From positions 1,178,001 to 1,242,000 of the forward strand of contig JAWKNO010000002.1 in the NCBI GenBank assembly GCA_041391665.1: 64,000 nt of DNA. Direction: 5' to 3'. The first letter of the stretch is position 1, and each line of letters starts with the position of its first letter. The notes below the pieces were generated by a model, which had not been told where the DNA came from, made no database searches, and worked only from the letters and a program-made list of their open reading frames with translations. This document shows positions 53,689 to 62,617 of this stretch, piece after piece. This stretch comes from Bacteroidia bacterium. Lineage in GTDB: Bacteria; Bacteroidota; Bacteroidia; J057. A program made the position numbers and the translations under genes.

Positions 53689-56600
53689 GAGTCACCCCCT
53701 TTACAGAATTAATTGTTTTTCCACTTTCGTGAATTTCCTGGATTAAAAGCTGGATTGGAGCTTTAGATTTATCCTTATTCGGATTCATTCTGGGAGCATG
53801 TATTGTATTATGCACATCTCCAACAACAATCAGTACCTGTTTGACCCTTGAAAATGCCACATTGATTCGATTCGGAATTTCAAGGAATGCCAAATGGTCC
53901 TGGTAATGGCTACGAACGATATCAAAAATGATGATATCTTTCTCAAGGCCCTGAAATGAGTCAACTGTTGCAATGCTAACTCCCGTTTCGGCTGACTCAA
54001 TATCTTCATCCAGAATAAGGCTTTTGAACTTGTTTTTTCTTCTAGCACTTGAGAAAAGGTTCTTAATTCTCCTTATTTGGGCCCCATATCCGGAGATTAC
54101 CCCGATGGACAATTTCTCAATCCCAGGAATCGTGTCTAGTTCCAGTAACAAATCAATGATGATATCCGCATTGAATTCGTTGAATGAAGAGTGGCTATCT
54201 TTTTCCTTTTGATGGAAATTATCCGTACCTGTATCCAGCAGGTATAGTGGCCGTCGAATCATTCCTATTTGGACTGGTTGGCCCTTTTTCTCCTCTGCGG
54301 TTTTGATTTTTAGATTATGAGGTTCAGGCTCATAGAAATATTTAGATATAAGGTCACTTACAACTTCTGGCATCCTCCGTTGAATGTCAAGCGCTTCGAC
54401 ATAATCCTCAGGAGCTCCCCGGAACATCATTTCAAACAGGCTTGGGTGATCTTCATCCAGGTAAGTCTGGTCAGGGTTTTCAAGTAATTCTTCTTTGAAT
54501 TCCTTGCTAACGTCTTTCAATAGTTGCTTGTTGGTTGTCACGATCGGCCTCAATTGCAAATGGTCACCGACCAGGACAATCTTCTTACCCATAGAAATGG
54601 GAACAAGTGATTCTGCTGGAGTCGCCTTTGCGGCCTCGTCCATGATCACATAATCAAAATCAAACTCAAATTTTGCATAAGCTCCCGAGGCGATATGGTT
54701 ACTGGTTGCCCCGATGACATTGACGCTATCCACCATTTTTTCAACTAGGTCACTTTCCTCATTGAGATTACTCAACAGGCGGGTCCAATCCTTGCTGATC
54801 GACATAAGAGGGCCCAAATTGCCTTTTTCTGAAGCGTTGGAGATTTTTTCTCCAACTGCCGCTTCCAATACGGCCCGAGATGATGTCTTGTTCAGGAGGT
54901 CCTTATGCTTTTTAAATCGTTCGATCGCATTTTCAATGTTGGGCTTGATCTCTCGGTTCCAATCCTTCCCGGATTCTAACTCCTGGTAAATAAAGGCCAA
55001 GGCTGGATCAATATTTGCCTCTTTTTCAAGCTTTCCGATTTGAGCCCGGTGACTATCCATGGTCCGGTCGGCCCAGGTTCGGAGACTATGGTTGAGGGCG
55101 AATTTCTTGATTGAGGGTTGCTTAATTCTGTCTGGATTTCCAAGTCGAATGACAGGGAGTTTTGCCTTTGCGAGCTTTTGAAGAACATTATCTACAGCAA
55201 AATTGGATTGAGAAGTAACAAGAATCTTCGCCCGGGGATCAATTTGAACAATTTGGCGGATGGCCTCAACGATCACAGTGGTCTTTCCGGTCCCTGGAGG
55301 TCCCTGGATCATGGTAATTGGATCATTAAAGAGGATTTTCCGGACCGCTCTGTCCTGTGCATCATATAAAGTCAGAGGCTTATTACCTTCTCCGCGGCTG
55401 ATCACTTTGGATAATTCAGCGAGCATAGGAAGATCTTCTGGCAGCATCTCAGGGTTAAAGATGTAAGCGCATAAATCTTTATTGTTGAAATCCCCATGTT
55501 TAAAAGCTTTGATCGCCTTCAATTGACGGGCAAATTGAACTTCCTGTTTGGAAACGTCTTCGCGAAGTTCACCATTCCGAAATTCAATACCTTCCGTACC
55601 CCTTCCCGAATCTCTAACAATAAGATTCATTTCTTTGCCTGAAAATCGAACTGCATTTCCGATAGAAATTGGCCGCCGATTTTTTTCCTCGGTTCCAGGG
55701 ACAATCAATTCTACATCTTCCCGATTGGGATCAGTTGATTTCTGAATGAAATCATGAACATATTTCCAGTGTTTATTGGAAGGGAGGTCAAGTTTGAAGG
55801 TGATTTCACTTCCTTTTTGAGAAAACTCCTTATACTTCACAGAAAATGCATTTTTCCGTAAATAATCCAATTCGCCTTCAAGGAGTTTGGTGTAGAAATC
55901 CAGGGTTTCTTTTTGTCTTTCAGTAAGTTTGACTGAGGAGAACCTGTCAGAGAATTCATCAAAATAATGATCGAAAAGTGTCGCAACGTCCAACCATTGG
56001 TCTGTGTATCGATTGATGGAATTTACTTGCAGGAAGTCGAAATCTAAGGGGATTCCATTTTTTCTGACAAAATTGTAGCTACGCAGATTCCCTTCGTCCA
56101 ACTCGCTTCTCCTTTTCAGGTACAGTAGTTTCAATGAATTTTGCTCCACAAATCCCTTTGGGGCATAGAAATTTTCAGTAGTTAGCCTAAACCTAACCTG
56201 GGCCTTTGGATTGAAGCCTCCTGGATCCTGGTACTTTTCGTCATCAATATGGATCATGCATCCTTTTTCGTTCAGCTCTTCAAAAAAATCATCTAAATTA
56301 AATTCAGGTTTTTCATTAAGATAAACTGCCGCTGGAAATTGTCGGTCAATTAAAAGAGCCTCCTGAAAAGAAGAGAGGTGAACAAGGATATCTGAGTATT
56401 TTGGATATCTATTTCGTGGATTAATGGCGATCGATTTCGTTACGATCTCTAATAGGCTATTCACTGGATATAATGGAAGGGCCTCAACAAGTACGGCTCC
56501 GAGGTCGTTCAGCCTTCGTTCATTATTCTGATCGGCAGAAAATGCATCTTCCCCTAGCATCCAATTCAGCATGCAAAGTCCGAGAGAATAAAGATCGGAC

Positions 56601-57184
56601 CTGATCTCGATCGGATCCTCCTTCTTTTGAATAACCTCGGGTGCCGTAAAGGCAACTGTATGGCTGAGCTCGTACCCTGACTTACTCAATGTCCTTGCTA
56701 GGTCAACCAAGCCAAAATCAATTAAGACTGGTTGATTGTCCCTTTCTATTCGAATATTTTCAGGATGAATATCTTTATGGAAAACTCTTCGGGATTGAGC
56801 TTCACTTAATGCATGAACAAGAATTTTCCAGCATTGAACTATTTCAAGAACTTCTTTTTTGGAGACTATCGGACCTTTTCCAATTTGGCTTTCCAGAGAT
56901 GTTTGATTTTCAAGGAAGGGATATACAATAAAGAAGTGTCCGAGCTCAATATCAAATCCACTGTCCACCGGCGCATTAATGGCTGGAGAATTCAAACGCC
57001 CCAGCTTCCTTGCCATATCCCGAAATGTCCTTTGAGCTCCTTCTGTAGGTTGCAACCCTTTTATTACTTTACAGAAAAAACACTTCTGGCTTTCAGGATG
57101 TTGCACCTCAAAAGTCCAGCTATGAGCTCTTTCTGACAATTGTCGTATTATTGCGTATTTTCCAATTTGGATTATTTCTGGCAT
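53681..57184 (-). CDS. mkoA: Mokosh type I kinase-helicase, MkoA
   Basis: From ATG 57184 the product has 1167 aa. Residues about 1-280 form a Ser/Thr kinase-like domain with HKDIHPENIRI (catalytic loop, HKD instead of HRD) and LIDFGLVDLA (DFG), VAFTAPEVIQKKEDPIEIRS and DLYSLGLCMLNW. A middle region of unclear fold is followed by an SF1 (Upf1-like, COG1112) helicase: Walker A GPPGTGKTTVIVEAIRQI (about residue 628), TSQSNFAVDNVL, YVIMDEAAKATPAE, LVGDHLQLRPIV, TVDSFQGLEKDIIIFD and RINVAFSRVKQVLIVVGD. Kinase plus this helicase with a PLD partner defines type I Mokosh; the system is thought to sense phage RNA or nucleic acid. The TTG start at 57217 is an alternative. No Shine-Dalgarno is visible, as is usual in this phylum. 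Confidence 0.85.
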   Translation of the reverse strand: MPEIIQIGKYAIIRQLSERAHSWTFEVQHPESQKCFFCKVIKGLQPTEGAQRTFRDMARKLGRLNSPAINAPVDSGFDIELGHFFIVYPFLENQTSLESQIGKGPIVSKKEVLEIVQCWKILVHALSEAQSRRVFHKDIHPENIRIERDNQPVLIDFGLVDLARTLSKSGYELSHTVAFTAPEVIQKKEDPIEIRSDLYSLGLCMLNWMLGEDAFSADQNNERRLNDLGAVLVEALPLYPVNSLLEIVTKSIAINPRNRYPKYSDILVHLSSFQEALLIDRQFPAAVYLNEKPEFNLDDFFEELNEKGCMIHIDDEKYQDPGGFNPKAQVRFRLTTENFYAPKGFVEQNSLKLLYLKRRSELDEGNLRSYNFVRKNGIPLDFDFLQVNSINRYTDQWLDVATLFDHYFDEFSDRFSSVKLTERQKETLDFYTKLLEGELDYLRKNAFSVKYKEFSQKGSEITFKLDLPSNKHWKYVHDFIQKSTDPNREDVELIVPGTEEKNRRPISIGNAVRFSGKEMNLIVRDSGRGTEGIEFRNGELREDVSKQEVQFARQLKAIKAFKHGDFNNKDLCAYIFNPEMLPEDLPMLAELSKVISRGEGNKPLTLYDAQDRAVRKILFNDPITMIQGPPGTGKTTVIVEAIRQIVQIDPRAKILVTSQSNFAVDNVLQKLAKAKLPVIRLGNPDRIKQPSIKKFALNHSLRTWADRTMDSHRAQIGKLEKEANIDPALAFIYQELESGKDWNREIKPNIENAIERFKKHKDLLNKTSSRAVLEAAVGEKISNASEKGNLGPLMSISKDWTRLLSNLNEESDLVEKMVDSVNVIGATSNHIASGAYAKFEFDFDYVIMDEAAKATPAESLVPISMGKKIVLVGDHLQLRPIVTTNKQLLKDVSKEFKEELLENPDQTYLDEDHPSLFEMMFRGAPEDYVEALDIQRRMPEVVSDLISKYFYEPEPHNLKIKTAEEKKGQPVQIGMIRRPLYLLDTGTDNFHQKEKDSHSSFNEFNADIIIDLLLELDTIPGIEKLSIGVISGYGAQIRRIKNLFSSARRKNKFKSLILDEDIESAETGVSIATVDSFQGLEKDIIIFDIVRSHYQDHLAFLEIPNRINVAFSRVKQVLIVVGDVHNTIHAPRMNPNKDKSKAPIQLLIQEIHESGKTINSVKGVTHG

Positions 57185-57663
57185 AGTAGTGTTCAATCGA
57201 TATGCTTTACCCAGCAATTTTAAGATATCAAAGAATAAAATGGAAAAGCAGACATTTGTGGTTTCTAAATAATAAACCCACTTTGTCTTACAAGTCGAGA
57301 TTTATATGTAAATTTATACAAATTGATCCAAACTCCAGGCATTTTTAAACAAAAAGAGCGATAAGAAGCCCTAAGTGGCGATGGCGGAAGACAACGATAT
57401 AAATAGTATTCAACCTCTCTTTTTATAATGAAATTGTATTTTTATACCTAAATACCTAGCTTCATTGACTTACGCCAAAGAGCGTTCCAAGTTAGTACTT
57501 GATGATCCTCTAATGGGGCAAATGCCACAAGTCCATCAAACCTCACTCACTTCTATTTAGAAGTGTAGTATTCCTCCGTCGCTTATTAAAATTTATAATT
57601 TTGATAAGCATCCTTCTGAATCGCCCCCCTGTCCTTGGAGGATTAAGAGTTTTTTCTTTGTAA

Positions 57664-57680
57664 GCGGAGAGGGAGGGATT
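57664..57680 (-). repeat. Partial duplicate of the tRNA-Ser 3' end (att-like)
   Basis: GCGGAGAGGGAGGGATT occurs here and again at 57767-57783, where it is the acceptor/T-arm 3' end of tRNA-Ser read on the minus strand. The two copies are 103 bp apart and in the same orientation. Such duplications arise when an element integrates into a tRNA 3' end. Confidence 0.7.
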
Positions 57681-57723
57681 AGCTTCGCTGATCCCGGAGC
57701 GGGATTTAAAACACAAACAAACC

Positions 57724-57752
57724 AAAAATTCCCGATCCTTGGGGATCGGGAA
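57724..57752 (-). terminator. Terminator of tRNA-Ser
   Basis: On the minus strand, a 10-bp stem (arms 57729-57738 and 57743-57752, TTCCCGATCC and complement) with a 4-nt loop lies 16 bp after the tRNA 3' end and is followed by five T. Confidence 0.75.
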
Positions 57753-57766
57753 CCTTTGATTTGTTT

Positions 57767-57854
<88 letters not shown>

Positions 57855-57901
57855 GAAAAGCGCCCGCAAGTTAAAACATTTTTTCGGTGAAATAAACCGC
57901 C

Positions 57902-58363
57902 TTAATATTTATTGTGCCGGTCCAGTTCTCTTTTTGAGTCGCGATCTTTGATCGAATCTCTTTTGTCATGGATTTTTTTGCCTTTTGCAAGGGCAACTTC
58001 GATTTTGGCGAGGTTCCGGTCGTTAAAAAATACTTTGATGGGCACAATGGTATAACCTTTTTGCTCAATCGCTTTTTTCAACTTCTGCAACTCTCTTTTT
58101 TTCAGCAGTAGTTTTCGCTCCCGGGTGGGGACATGATTGTTATAGGAACCTTCAGTGTATTCGGCAATGTTCATGCCCCAGATATACAACTCTTCCCCCT
58201 GAAAAGCGCAGTAAGCTTCCTGCAGGTTGACTTTGCCATTCCGCAGAGATTTGACTTCTGTTCCGGTCAGCAAAACCCCTGCATCAAACCGCTCTTCCAG
58301 TTGATATTCAAACCCTGCTTTGCGGTTGCTTACGATCGTGGTATTTCTTCCTTTAATAGTCAC
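57902..58363 (-). CDS. smpB: SsrA-binding protein SmpB
   Basis: The 153-aa protein starts with GTG and shows SmpB signatures: NRKAGFEYQLEERFDAGVLL, TGTEVKSLRNGKVNLQEAYC, WGMNIAEYTEGSYNNHVPTR and the basic tail KGKKIHDKRDSIKDRDSKRE. It binds tmRNA (SsrA) and brings it to stalled ribosomes for trans-translation. Length is normal. It lies 47 bp from tRNA-Ser on the same strand and 11 bp after the DinB-family gene. Confidence 0.97.
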   Translation of the reverse strand: MTIKGRNTTIVSNRKAGFEYQLEERFDAGVLLTGTEVKSLRNGKVNLQEAYCAFQGEELYIWGMNIAEYTEGSYNNHVPTRERKLLLKKRELQKLKKAIEQKGYTIVPIKVFFNDRNLAKIEVALAKGKKIHDKRDSIKDRDSKRELDRHNKY

Positions 58364-58374
58364 CTTTATAGGTT

Positions 58375-58890
58375 TTATAAATATTTCTCTTCAATAATCT
58401 GTCGGTGATACTGCACATGCCCACCGATAATATAAAAAACGGCGCGACAGGATACGGGTTTACCGTTTGCCAGGCCTATTTGTTCAAAACTTTCTTCCGG
58501 CATTCCGTTGATCAGACTGAGTGTGGCTGTTCGTACGGTCGAAAATTCCTGAATGAGGTCATCCCAGTTTCTGAAAGCAAATTTTCCCGATGGAATATAG
58601 TCATCTTGCTCAAATCCTTCAATGGGTGTTTCATCTCCACGCCCGATCCGAAGCGCCCGATAAGCCATAATTCGCTCGCAATCAATTATATGACCCAGTA
58701 CTTCTTTCAGTGACCATTTGCCTTCGTCATAGCGGTAATCGTGTTTTTCGGAGGGAATTTGCCTGAAAAAAGATTCTATTGCAGCCTGTTGCTGGTTGAG
58801 ATAGGATTTTATTTCTGCCTCTTTGGGTATCAGCCGGATATAGCTGAAATAGTAGGGCGCGTATTCATCGGGTAGCGGATAGCCAGTCAT
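58375..58890 (-). CDS. DinB/YfiT-family metal-dependent protein
   Basis: A 171-aa four-helix DinB-fold protein (ATG at 58890 preferred to TTG at 58893). Metal ligands fit WSLKEVLGHIIDCERIMAYR (first His) and IGGHVQYHRQIIEE (two His near the C-terminus). The family includes bacillithiol S-transferases and thiol-dependent enzymes; the specific reaction is unknown. It sits in a co-directional cluster folA-dinB-smpB. Confidence 0.88.
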   Translation of the reverse strand: MTGYPLPDEYAPYYFSYIRLIPKEAEIKSYLNQQQAAIESFFRQIPSEKHDYRYDEGKWSLKEVLGHIIDCERIMAYRALRIGRGDETPIEGFEQDDYIPSGKFAFRNWDDLIQEFSTVRTATLSLINGMPEESFEQIGLANGKPVSCRAVFYIIGGHVQYHRQIIEEKYL

Positions 58891-58921
58891 CAAAAAGTTT
58901 TTTTGTCTGTAAATGTTTGAT

Positions 58922-59425
58922 TTAACCTTCTGTCTTTCTCACGAGTGTCCGGTAAGTGTAGGCAAATTCATTTTTTTCGTCTGCCTGATGAGATTCCACT
59001 TCCGTGATTTCCCAGTTTTCTACGTTGGAAAGATGAAAAAAGGTATCTCCTTCTACGTCTGCATGAACTAAAGTTTCATAAATCTTCGAAATGTAACCTT
59101 TTTCTACTCCTTCCTGAAATAATGCCGTTCCTCCTACGATAAAAATTTCGGTAGTATCCTCACAAAGTTCGATGGCCGATTCGAGTGAATGTGCCGTTTC
59201 TGTGCCTGGTGCGGAAAACGCCGGATTGCGGGTAATGATAATATTTCGTCTGCCCGGCAGGGGTTTTCCGATAGATTCGTAGGTTTTTCGCCCCATCAGA
59301 ATCGGTTTTCCCATCGTCAGTTGTTTGTACCGCTTCAGATCCGCCGGCAGCCGCCAGGGGATCGATTGGTCTTTTCCGATAACCGCATTTTCTGAAATAG
59401 CGTATATGGCACTGATAGTTGGCAT
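58922..59425 (-). CDS. folA: Dihydrofolate reductase
   Basis: The 167-aa enzyme carries the DHFR landmarks: ISAIYAISENAVIGKDQSIPW, RLPADLKRYKQLTMGKPILM, GRKTYESIGKPLPGR and IFIVGGTALFQEGV. The active site acid is Asp28 or nearby in LPADLKRYK. It reduces dihydrofolate to tetrahydrofolate with NADPH. It is divergent from the DUF4296 lipoprotein gene, with only 36 bp in between, so both promoters overlap. Confidence 0.96.
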   Translation of the reverse strand: MPTISAIYAISENAVIGKDQSIPWRLPADLKRYKQLTMGKPILMGRKTYESIGKPLPGRRNIIITRNPAFSAPGTETAHSLESAIELCEDTTEIFIVGGTALFQEGVEKGYISKIYETLVHADVEGDTFFHLSNVENWEITEVESHQADEKNEFAYTYRTLVRKTEG

Positions 59426-59449
59426 ATTTTTTTGAGGCTGAAAATACTA

Positions 59450-59457
59450 TATCTTTG
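59450..59457 (+). promoter_or_regulatory. TAnnTTTG element just before the DUF4296 gene
   Basis: TATCTTTG matches the Bacteroidota -7 element exactly, but it lies only 4 bp before the start codon at 59462. The spacing to the nearest TTG (15 bp) is short. If active it would give an almost leaderless mRNA. Confidence 0.3.
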
Positions 59458-59461
59458 CGGG

Positions 59462-59851
59462 ATGAAAAACTATTGGCTGATTGCTGTGATGATTTTGTTG
59501 CTTGGCTGCGGTGAAAACAAACCTGAAGGCATCATTCCGGAGGAAGAAATGGCCGCCGTTCTCGCCGATATCCATATCATGGAAGGGGTCGGCGACGCCA
59601 ATATTCGCCAGATAAAAGCGCGGAAAAATTTCAGGGAAGATATGCACGATGAAATTCTGAAAAAACACGGGCTTGACCGGGCAACATTCTTTAAGAGCTA
59701 CGAGTACTATATCAAAAATCCAATCCTGATGGATTCCATGTACTACCGGATGATCAAAGAATACGATGTCAAAATGGAGCAATCCTACGACAAATCCTAC
59801 GGTAATGACGATCCTAATGTAACTAAACCCGGTGCAGCGGGCATTCAATAA
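59462..59851 (+). CDS. DUF4296 lipoprotein
   Basis: From ATG 59462 the product has 129 aa with a lipoprotein signal (NYWLIAVMILLLGC). The mature part matches DUF4296: EEEMAAVLADIHIMEGVGDA, KKHGLDRATFFKSYEYYIKN and MDSMYYRMIKEYDVKMEQ, a helical domain restricted to Bacteroidota. The function is unknown. The stop TAA shares one base with the mutS2 ATG, so the two genes are coupled. The longer frame from 59432 would start within the folA promoter and lose the signal peptide. Confidence 0.88.
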   Translation: MKNYWLIAVMILLLGCGENKPEGIIPEEEMAAVLADIHIMEGVGDANIRQIKARKNFREDMHDEILKKHGLDRATFFKSYEYYIKNPILMDSMYYRMIKEYDVKMEQSYDKSYGNDDPNVTKPGAAGIQ

Positions 59852-62301
59852 TGAAGTGTGTTCACCCACATACATTCGAAAAACTTGGCTTTGATGAAAT
59901 TCTGGCTCATGTGGCAGACTACGCCATGAGTGAAGAAGCAAAGGCTGAAGTTCTCCATATTCGTCCGGAAAAATCGGCAGAATCTATTCTCTCCGAATTA
60001 CATAAAGTCCGCGAATTTAAAGATATCCTCGACTTTGGCGACCCTTTTCCTGCGCTTCGTTTCAGCGCGGTTTCGCCCATTCTCGCCCAGCTGGAAGTTG
60101 TGGGAAACTGGCTCAATCGCCAGGATTTACACGCTTTCCTCGGTTGGCTGGTAATCATTCGGGAGGTTACTCATTATCTCCGGCAGCGAAAAGATAAATA
60201 TCCGGAATTGCATGAGTTGGTCAATCATCTGGCTTTTGATGCGGGACTGATCAAAAAAATAGAAGAGGTACTGGACGAAAGAGGCAATATCCGCGATAAT
60301 GCCTCCCCGGAGCTGGCCCTCATTCGCAAGCAGCTGATTTCTACTGCCAACGATCTTCGCAATACTTTGTATAAAGTGCTTCGTATAGCCAATGAGCAAA
60401 ACTGGAGCACGGAGAAAGAAATTACTATCCGCAACGACCGTTTGGTCATCCCGGTAAAAGCTGAAGCCAAAAACCAGGTGGCGGGTTTTATTCAGGATGT
60501 ATCTCAGACCGGCGGAACGGTTTATGTCGAGCCGGCAGAGGCGCTTCCGCTCAATAACCGCATGCGCGAACTTCAGTTTGGTGAGCAGAACGAAATCATA
60601 CGCATTCTCCAGAAAATCTCTGCGGTTATTCGCCAGTCTCTCGAAGGGTTGCGCGGGTTCCGGGAAATAATGACCCATGTGGATATTATCCAGGCCAAAG
60701 CCCGGCTGGCTGTGGATCTTGATGCCGGCCTTCCCGCTATTGAACCGGAAGGTGAAAAGCTGGATATCATTCGGGGATATTATCCGCTGCTCGTCCTTAA
60801 AGCCAAACAAAATCCTTTTGAGGTTGTGCCGCTCAATCTGAAAATGGATACCACCGACCGTATTGTGCTGATCTCTGGTCCCAATGCCGGAGGGAAGTCT
60901 GTTACCCTGAAAACTATCGGGCTGCTGCAACTGATGCTTCAGTCGGGGTTTTTGATTCCCGTAGATGAAAGCTCCGTTTTCCGTCTGTTCGATTCTCTGT
61001 TTCTCGACATTGGCGACGAACAATCCGTAGAAAATGACCTGAGTACCTATACTTCTCATCTGTTTCAGATGCGGAGAATGGGCGACCGGATGAACCGTGG
61101 TTCACTTTTTCTGATAGATGAGTTTGGAAGCGGAACGGACCCCAAACAAGGTGGCGCCATCGCTGAGGCATTTTTGGAGCGGTTTGTGCGTCAGGGTGCA
61201 TTTGGCGTCATCACCACACATTATGGAAATCTGAAAGAATTTGCAGAAATCACCCCTGGGGTGATGAACGCCGCGATGGAATTTAACACCCGCGAATTAA
61301 AACCTACCTATACGCTGGTCAGCCATATGCCTGGCCGGAGTTATGCTTTTGAAATGGCAAAAAGGGTAGGGGTTCACTTTAGCATTATCCGGAATGCGCG
61401 GAAAAAAGTGGGGACAGATGAAGTTGAAGTAGAAAAACTTTTGCGGGAGCTGGAAAAGAAAAATCAGGAATTTTCCCGTTTGGTGAAAGAGAATGCAGAT
61501 AAGGAGAAAAAGCTGGACGAATTGGTGGCAAAACACACCTTGCTTTCCGGTGATCTGGAAAAAAACCGAAAACAAATTATCCGTCAGGCAGAAACCAAAG
61601 CGAAAGAAATCATAGAGGGCGCCAACCGAAGAATTGAACAGACAATACGCGAGATCAGGGAAAAGCAGGCCGAAAAAAAATCTACCCAAAAAATAAGGAA
61701 AAGACTGGAAGCCTCTATTCCGGAAATTACGCCGCCTGATCCGGAAGAATTGCTGATTACTGAAAAGCTGCCGGGAAAAGAAGGAAAAGAAAGTGCCGGT
61801 AGTGGTAAAAAGTCAAAAAAAGAATTCAGGATCGAACCGGTTTTAGGAGAAATTCCCGCGGAGGGCGACTGGGTAAAATTTGCAGATTCCAATTCATATG
61901 GAAAACTGATCGAATTGCAAGGCAATCGCGGAGTGGTCGAATTGGGAGAAATGCGCCTGACTGTAAAAACAAAACAGTTGGTGAAAATCAAGCCGCCTAA
62001 AGAGAATAAAAAATCGGGTGGCTACCGTTTGATCGGCGACTTTTCCGTTCCGGCAGGTCGTTTTAAGATCGACCTTATTGGCAAACGTGTGGAGGATGCA
62101 TTGCCCGAAGTGGACCGATATCTCGATGAGTCCCATCTTGCCGGACTTCATACCCTCCGCATCCTGCATGGCAAGGGAAATGGAATCCTCCGTGATGCGA
62201 TACGCAACCACCTGGCCGGCCAACGGCTGGTGAAAAGCATCAAAGATGCCCCCGTCGAAGAAGGCGGCTCCGGCTGGACGATTGTCGAACTGGTGAGCTA
62301 A
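59851..62301 (+). CDS. mutS2: MutS2-family ATPase/endonuclease
   Basis: An 816-aa MutS2. The core and lever helices (LEVVGNWLNRQDLHAFLGWL, GNIRDNASPELALIRKQL) precede the ABC-type ATPase: Walker A GPNAGGKS (about residue 345), Walker B LFLIDEFGSGTDP and VITTHYGNLKEFAE. A coiled-coil region with many Lys/Glu (about 520-620) follows, and the C-terminus is an Smr nuclease domain (FKIDLIGKRVEDALPEVDRY, LRILHGKGNGILRDAIRNHL). MutS2 acts in recombination suppression and in splitting collided ribosomes. It lacks the N-terminal mismatch domain of MutS. Length is slightly longer than usual because of the linker. Confidence 0.95.
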   Translation: MKCVHPHTFEKLGFDEILAHVADYAMSEEAKAEVLHIRPEKSAESILSELHKVREFKDILDFGDPFPALRFSAVSPILAQLEVVGNWLNRQDLHAFLGWLVIIREVTHYLRQRKDKYPELHELVNHLAFDAGLIKKIEEVLDERGNIRDNASPELALIRKQLISTANDLRNTLYKVLRIANEQNWSTEKEITIRNDRLVIPVKAEAKNQVAGFIQDVSQTGGTVYVEPAEALPLNNRMRELQFGEQNEIIRILQKISAVIRQSLEGLRGFREIMTHVDIIQAKARLAVDLDAGLPAIEPEGEKLDIIRGYYPLLVLKAKQNPFEVVPLNLKMDTTDRIVLISGPNAGGKSVTLKTIGLLQLMLQSGFLIPVDESSVFRLFDSLFLDIGDEQSVENDLSTYTSHLFQMRRMGDRMNRGSLFLIDEFGSGTDPKQGGAIAEAFLERFVRQGAFGVITTHYGNLKEFAEITPGVMNAAMEFNTRELKPTYTLVSHMPGRSYAFEMAKRVGVHFSIIRNARKKVGTDEVEVEKLLRELEKKNQEFSRLVKENADKEKKLDELVAKHTLLSGDLEKNRKQIIRQAETKAKEIIEGANRRIEQTIREIREKQAEKKSTQKIRKRLEASIPEITPPDPEELLITEKLPGKEGKESAGSGKKSKKEFRIEPVLGEIPAEGDWVKFADSNSYGKLIELQGNRGVVELGEMRLTVKTKQLVKIKPPKENKKSGGYRLIGDFSVPAGRFKIDLIGKRVEDALPEVDRYLDESHLAGLHTLRILHGKGNGILRDAIRNHLAGQRLVKSIKDAPVEEGGSGWTIVELVS

Positions 62302-62617
62302 CCATTCATCCTAACAAAAACCCCCTCATCCGAAGGGATAAGGGGGACACACAACTCTAACGCTTTTATTCATGAAAAACCGTCTTTTGACGAGTTTCCA
62401 ATTCAAGTAATAAAGGATTCTGCTAAGTTTTTGGGAAATTCGCTGTACGACGTCATTTCATCGATAGAATGCATCATATCTTCGTCGAACGGTATTGGAC
62501 ATGAATAGTATGTCGTTTGTCGTGTAAATCGGGTATTTCGTCTAAAATTCAAGCGGGGTTGTGGAACTGCACTGTGTTTGTGTAATTTATGAAATGGATA
62601 ATTGGTATTTTGGCTGA
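62302..62617 (+). other. Intergenic region with terminator, upstream of the histidine kinase
   Basis: 316 bp without a gene. A hairpin of CCCCCT/AGGGGG with an internal ATCC/GGAT stem (62321-62346) lies 19 bp after the mutS2 stop and probably ends its transcript. The rest is AT-rich. No exact promoter match is seen before the kinase gene. Confidence 0.5.
62321..62346 (+). terminator. Probable terminator after mutS2
   Basis: Imperfect hairpin: CCCCCT (62321-62326) pairs with AGGGGG (62341-62346), with an inner ATCC/GGAT helix and GAA loop. It is preceded by A-rich sequence, but no long T-run follows on this strand. Confidence 0.5.

Noticed and set aside
57200..57600. Integrase or recombinase gene at the tRNA-proximal island end
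   Set aside because: The region has no reading frame of useful length; no recombinase motif is seen in the window.
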